This document shows, piece after piece, positions 61,324-64,000 of a stretch of 64,000 bases of DNA; the first letter of the stretch is position 1, and each line of letters opens with the position of its first letter. The notes under the pieces are model-generated. The model made no database searches, was not told the DNA's origin, and worked only from the letters and a program-made list of their open reading frames with translations. Source of the stretch: Arthrobacter sp. Y81 (lineage in GTDB: Bacteria; Actinomycetota; Actinomycetes; Actinomycetales; Micrococcaceae); the NCBI RefSeq assembly GCF_002929335.1, contig NZ_PJIL01000015.1, positions 1 to 64,000 of the forward strand, read 5' to 3'. Position numbers and translations under genes: made by a program.

Positions 61324-62112
61324 CTAGAGGGAATGCGCACTCAGCGGATTGGCGAGGGCACGGGCGATTTGCTGGAGTTCCTCCACGACTTCCTCATGGT
61401 TCAGCTCATCGGCACGCGCCTTCAGCAGCGTGGCGCTGATGGCAAACTGGGCGGGTTCGCCCGGGATGTCCACCACGGGGACCGCGAAGCACACCACTCC
61501 AATGTTGGTCTCTTCGTCATCCATGAAGTAACCGCGGTGGCGCGACTTCTGGAGGTCGGACATGAGCTCGGAGATGCTGGTCAGTGAGCGCGACGTGAAG
61601 GGCACAAAGGCCTTGCCGCGGTACCGGTCCTCCACGACGGCGTCGGGCAATGTGGAGAGGACGGCCTTGCCGGTAGCGGTCACGTGGGCTGGGAAGCGGT
61701 CCCCGATGTTGGCGGTGAGCCTGATCGGGTTGGTTCCCTCATAGCGTGCCAGGTAGAGGACATCGGTTCCATCCAGTAGCGCCAGTCGGGCCGCTTCTCG
61801 GGAGATCAGGCGGGAGCGGCGGCACAAGGCGTAGAACTCGGAGAGCTGGTCGGCTGAGCGGAGGTAATCGCCGGCAAGCGACAGGATCCGCCGCCCCAGT
61901 ATCAGCCGGCCATCGGAGCGACGGAGCATGCCTTCACCCTCCAGCGCCGCGCAGATGTTGGCCGTGGAAGATTTGGCCAACTCCATCGACTTCGCAATTT
62001 CGGGCACGCTGATGCCGGCCTGGCCAGCGGCCGCGACCAGGTCGAGAATGGCCATCGCCCTAGTGATGGCCGGAACGGAGCTCTGAGCGCCCGAGAGTGC
62101 TTCTGTCGTCAT
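61324..62112 (-). CDS. IclR-family transcriptional regulator
   Basis: Regulator of 262 aa. The winged helix is ITRAMAILDLVAAAGQAGIS with VPEIAKSMELAKSSTANICA (residues 15-70), and the effector domain contains LTANIGDRFPAHVTATGKAV and RGYFMDDEETNIGVVCFAVP. I chose the ATG of MTTEALSGAQ with GGAGGAAAGAA 6 nt upstream; an earlier TTG lies inside the operator. It stands between the ABC operon and the divergent cyclase operon and probably controls both. The effector is unknown. Confidence 0.92.
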   Translation of the reverse strand: MTTEALSGAQSSVPAITRAMAILDLVAAAGQAGISVPEIAKSMELAKSSTANICAALEGEGMLRRSDGRLILGRRILSLAGDYLRSADQLSEFYALCRRSRLISREAARLALLDGTDVLYLARYEGTNPIRLTANIGDRFPAHVTATGKAVLSTLPDAVVEDRYRGKAFVPFTSRSLTSISELMSDLQKSRHRGYFMDDEETNIGVVCFAVPVVDIPGEPAQFAISATLLKARADELNHEEVVEELQQIARALANPLSAHSL

Positions 62113-62129
62113 TTCTTTCCTCCCCTTAT

Positions 62130-62168
62130 CCAAGATATTGACTTTCGACCAGTATATTGGCTTATCAT
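62130..62168 (+). promoter_or_regulatory. IclR-type palindrome and cyclase-operon promoter
   Basis: A 31-bp imperfect palindrome from CCAAGATAT to GTATATTGG (62130-62160) matches in length, ends and inner ATAT blocks the one upstream of the ABC operon. On the plus strand, TTGACT (62139-62144) and TTATCA/TATCAT (about 62163-62169) form a promoter for the cyclase operon overlapping the palindrome. The iclR start is 18 bp away, so autoregulation is likely. Confidence 0.65.
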
Positions 62169-62291
62169 TACCGAGTCACCCCTCCTCGTTCCCGTTCAGG
62201 ACCGGTGGCTTCTCATGTCCGCCCGGTCCTCCGTCGCGAAGTTGCCGACCCGGGATTCCAGGGCGGTCCCCAAAATTTCAAGGAGTAAACC

Positions 62292-63260
62292 GTGTGCGCG
62301 GAAGACATCAGGGCAAGCTCACTCTATCCAGCCCCAACCGATCCAGGCTTCAGTGTCCTGCAGGACCGCTTCGAGGAGGTATTCGAACAGGTCAAAACCT
62401 GGGGCCGTTACGGCAACCCCTCCGCCGGAGCCTGGCAGACCGTGACCCCCGCAAGGGTGGTGGATGCGGCCTCCCTCGTCAGCAGCGGACGCGTCGTGCA
62501 GACTGCGCTGCCATGGAACACCGTGAGCGGACCGTCCAACACCAACCCAGCCCTGCACTACATGACGGACCTTGGGGTCCGCGAAGCCCCGGAACCGTCC
62601 TGTAACAAGGACTTCATCGGTGTCGACTACCACGGGAAAGCCGTCAGCCACCTGGATGCCCTTAGCCATATTGCCTACAAGGGACTCCTGTATGAGGGAC
62701 AGACCTCAAAAGACGTTGTGACCGCAACCGGCGCCGACTTTGGGTCCGTCAGCGCGCTCGGCGCGCTGGTGGCACCTGCCGTACTGCTCGACTTCACGGT
62801 CCTCTTCGACGTGCCGTGGCTCGAACCGGGAACAGCCATCCACGCCGAGGACATCCTGGCCGCGGAAGCGCGTCTCGGCTTGGACATCAGGCAGGGCGAC
62901 GCCGTTCTGGTCCGCACCGGCCACTTCCGCCGCGCCCGCGAACTCGGGATCTGGGACTCTTCGAACCTGAGCGCCGGGCTGCACGTTGACTGCATGCCGC
63001 TGCTGGCAGAACGTGGAATCGTCCTTCTGGGTGGCGACGGCGATTCCGACGTTCGCCCCTCCCCCACTCCCGGCATCCACTCGCCCATCCACATCCTGGC
63101 GATCACTGCGATGGGCCTGCCCCTTCTTGACAACCTGGACCTCGAGGATCTTGGCGCCGCCTGCGCCGAGGAGGACCGGTACCGGTTCATGTTCGTGGTT
63201 GCTCCCCTCAACATCCCCCGCGGCACTGGTTCGCCCGTAAACCCCTTGGCGGTCTTCTAA
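62292..63260 (+). CDS. Cyclase-family protein (metal-dependent hydrolase, kynurenine formamidase-like)
   Basis: Metalloenzyme of 322 aa. The HxGTHxDxxxH-like block appears as YHGKAVSHLDALSHIAYKGL, followed by ALGALVAPAVLLDFTVLFDV and QGDAVLVRTGHFRRARELGI. HSPIHILAITAMGLPLLDNL and EEDRYRFMFVVAPLNIPRGT-G end it. The family includes kynurenine formamidases and isatin or lactone hydrolases. It starts with GTG, with AAGGAG 7 nt upstream, and is followed without a gap by the 2-hydroxyacid dehydrogenase. Confidence 0.88.
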   Translation: MCAEDIRASSLYPAPTDPGFSVLQDRFEEVFEQVKTWGRYGNPSAGAWQTVTPARVVDAASLVSSGRVVQTALPWNTVSGPSNTNPALHYMTDLGVREAPEPSCNKDFIGVDYHGKAVSHLDALSHIAYKGLLYEGQTSKDVVTATGADFGSVSALGALVAPAVLLDFTVLFDVPWLEPGTAIHAEDILAAEARLGLDIRQGDAVLVRTGHFRRARELGIWDSSNLSAGLHVDCMPLLAERGIVLLGGDGDSDVRPSPTPGIHSPIHILAITAMGLPLLDNLDLEDLGAACAEEDRYRFMFVVAPLNIPRGTGSPVNPLAVF

Positions 63261-64000
63261 ATGACATTCACAGTAGGCATCTCCTCCGATTTCCTGGACT
63301 CCGCCGGAAACAACGTGTGGGGCGACATCGGACTTGCCGGACTCGACGACGCGGGTCTGAAGTGGGAGTACATGGAGGAAGGGGCCGAGGTCCTCACTCC
63401 CGCGCAAATGGAACGCTACGACGCCATCCTCTACGCCGCCCCCGCCGTCACGGCAGCGTCCTTTGCAGGGGTGGAGAATCCGCCGCTCATTCTGGCCCGG
63501 TTCGGTGTCGGGTTCGACGCAGTGGACCTCAAGGCCTGCACCCGTGCGGGAACGGTAGCTACTATCACTCCCGACGGCGCCCGCGGCCCGGTCGCCACAG
63601 CCACCTTGTCCATGCTCCTGTCCGTACTGCACAACACCGTGATGAAGGACCGCCTGGTCCGTGAAAAGTCCTGGGACCTCCGCGAACGATTCATGGGCAC
63701 CGGCCTGACCGGGAAGACCATTGGCCTGCTCGGCGTCGGAAACACCGGGGGCGAGCTGATCCGCTTGCTGCAGCCCTTCGGCGTCCGGTGCGTGGGCTAC
63801 GATCCCTTCTGTCCGCCCGAGCGCGCCAGCGACCTGGGTGTGGAACTGATGGAGCTGGAGGATGTTGCGTCCAGTTGCGACGCCCTCATTGTGATGGCAG
63901 TGCTGACCGAGCAGACCCACCACATTGTCAACGCCGCAATCCTGGACCGGATGAAATCCACTGCAGTGGTCATCAACATGGCACGCGGCCCGATCATCAA
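63261..64000 (+). CDS. D-isomer-specific 2-hydroxyacid dehydrogenase, partial (right edge)
   Basis: NAD-dependent 2-hydroxyacid dehydrogenase; 246 codons lie in the window and the gene continues past the right edge. The start is MTFTVGISSDFLDSAGNNV, immediately after the cyclase stop. The catalytic domain contains RFGVGFDAVDLKACTRAGTV, where Arg/Asp sites are expected. The NAD-binding motif is GKTIGLLGVGNTGGELIRLL, then GYDPFCPPERASDLGVELM and MKSTAVVINMARGPII with the conserved Arg. It is close to phosphoglycerate/hydroxypyruvate reductase-like enzymes. It probably acts with the cyclase-family hydrolase on an IclR-regulated substrate. Confidence 0.88.
   Translation, partial: MTFTVGISSDFLDSAGNNVWGDIGLAGLDDAGLKWEYMEEGAEVLTPAQMERYDAILYAAPAVTAASFAGVENPPLILARFGVGFDAVDLKACTRAGTVATITPDGARGPVATATLSMLLSVLHNTVMKDRLVREKSWDLRERFMGTGLTGKTIGLLGVGNTGGELIRLLQPFGVRCVGYDPFCPPERASDLGVELMELEDVASSCDALIVMAVLTEQTHHIVNAAILDRMKSTAVVINMARGPII

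Overview
The window is GC-rich chromosomal DNA of an actinobacterium, most likely Micrococcaceae (Arthrobacter/Pseudarthrobacter type). This rests on the gene repertoire: an Lsr2 nucleoid protein, a tandem glycine riboswitch ahead of gcvP, a ppsR-ppsA pair, a TipA-type MerR regulator, and many sugar-acid and oligosaccharide operons. It also rests on the strong avoidance of A/T at third codon positions. No rRNA, tRNA, CRISPR array, transposase or phage gene was seen.

Layout. 0-4.5 kb: glycine cleavage operon gcvP-gcvT-gcvH (minus) behind a tandem glycine riboswitch. 4.6-11.7 kb: a PucR-type regulator divergent from a four-gene catabolic operon (ureohydrolase, NCS1 permease, aminobutyraldehyde-type dehydrogenase, covalent-FAD oxidase). 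A second NCS1 permease converges on it. 13.6-16.5 kb: a zinc-independent alcohol dehydrogenase/TetR divergent pair, arfB and a GNAT. 16.5-24.2 kb: a minus-strand sugar-acid operon (MHS transporter, IdnD-like dehydrogenase, ManD, KdgK, UxuB-like, Eda) divergent from a GntR regulator. Together these encode a plausible complete route from L-gulonate or an epimer through fructuronate and mannonate to pyruvate plus glyceraldehyde 3-phosphate.

24.2-36 kb is a patchy accessory stretch. It holds a lipoprotein, a patatin-like lipase, Lsr2, two cupins, a LuxR regulator, a TipA-type MerR regulator and VOC/RibD proteins. Several eroded genes are interspersed: SnoaL-like, AlkD-like, flavoprotein, LacI and sugar-porter fragments. 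36.1-42.5 kb is an intact fructan/fructo-oligosaccharide operon (LacI, two LplB/YtcP-type permeases, binding lipoprotein, cytoplasmic GH32). 42.6-46.8 kb: a TetR regulator with an SDR, a quinone-oxidoreductase-like enzyme, an alpha/beta hydrolase and a decayed hydrolase paralogue, with similar operator-like sites at both ends.

47-54 kb: two small-protein loci, ppsR-ppsA (PEP synthase and its regulatory kinase/phosphorylase), a VOC protein and a GntP permease. At 54-55.1 kb a broken multicopper oxidase abuts the tail of a response regulator. 55-64 kb: an RbsABC-type sugar ABC transporter with a GarR-like dehydrogenase and a SorC regulator. An IclR gene separates it from a divergent cyclase-family hydrolase plus D-2-hydroxyacid dehydrogenase that runs off the right edge. 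A 31-bp CCAA...TTGG palindrome lies on each side of iclR.

Most notable sequence-level observations: a perfect Shine-Dalgarno sequence inside the TipA gene that would produce a stand-alone TipAS domain; a second copy of the LacI operator inside the first permease gene, spelled with rare TTA/GTA/CTA codons; the paired IclR palindromes; and a UxuB gene whose only sensible start is ATC.
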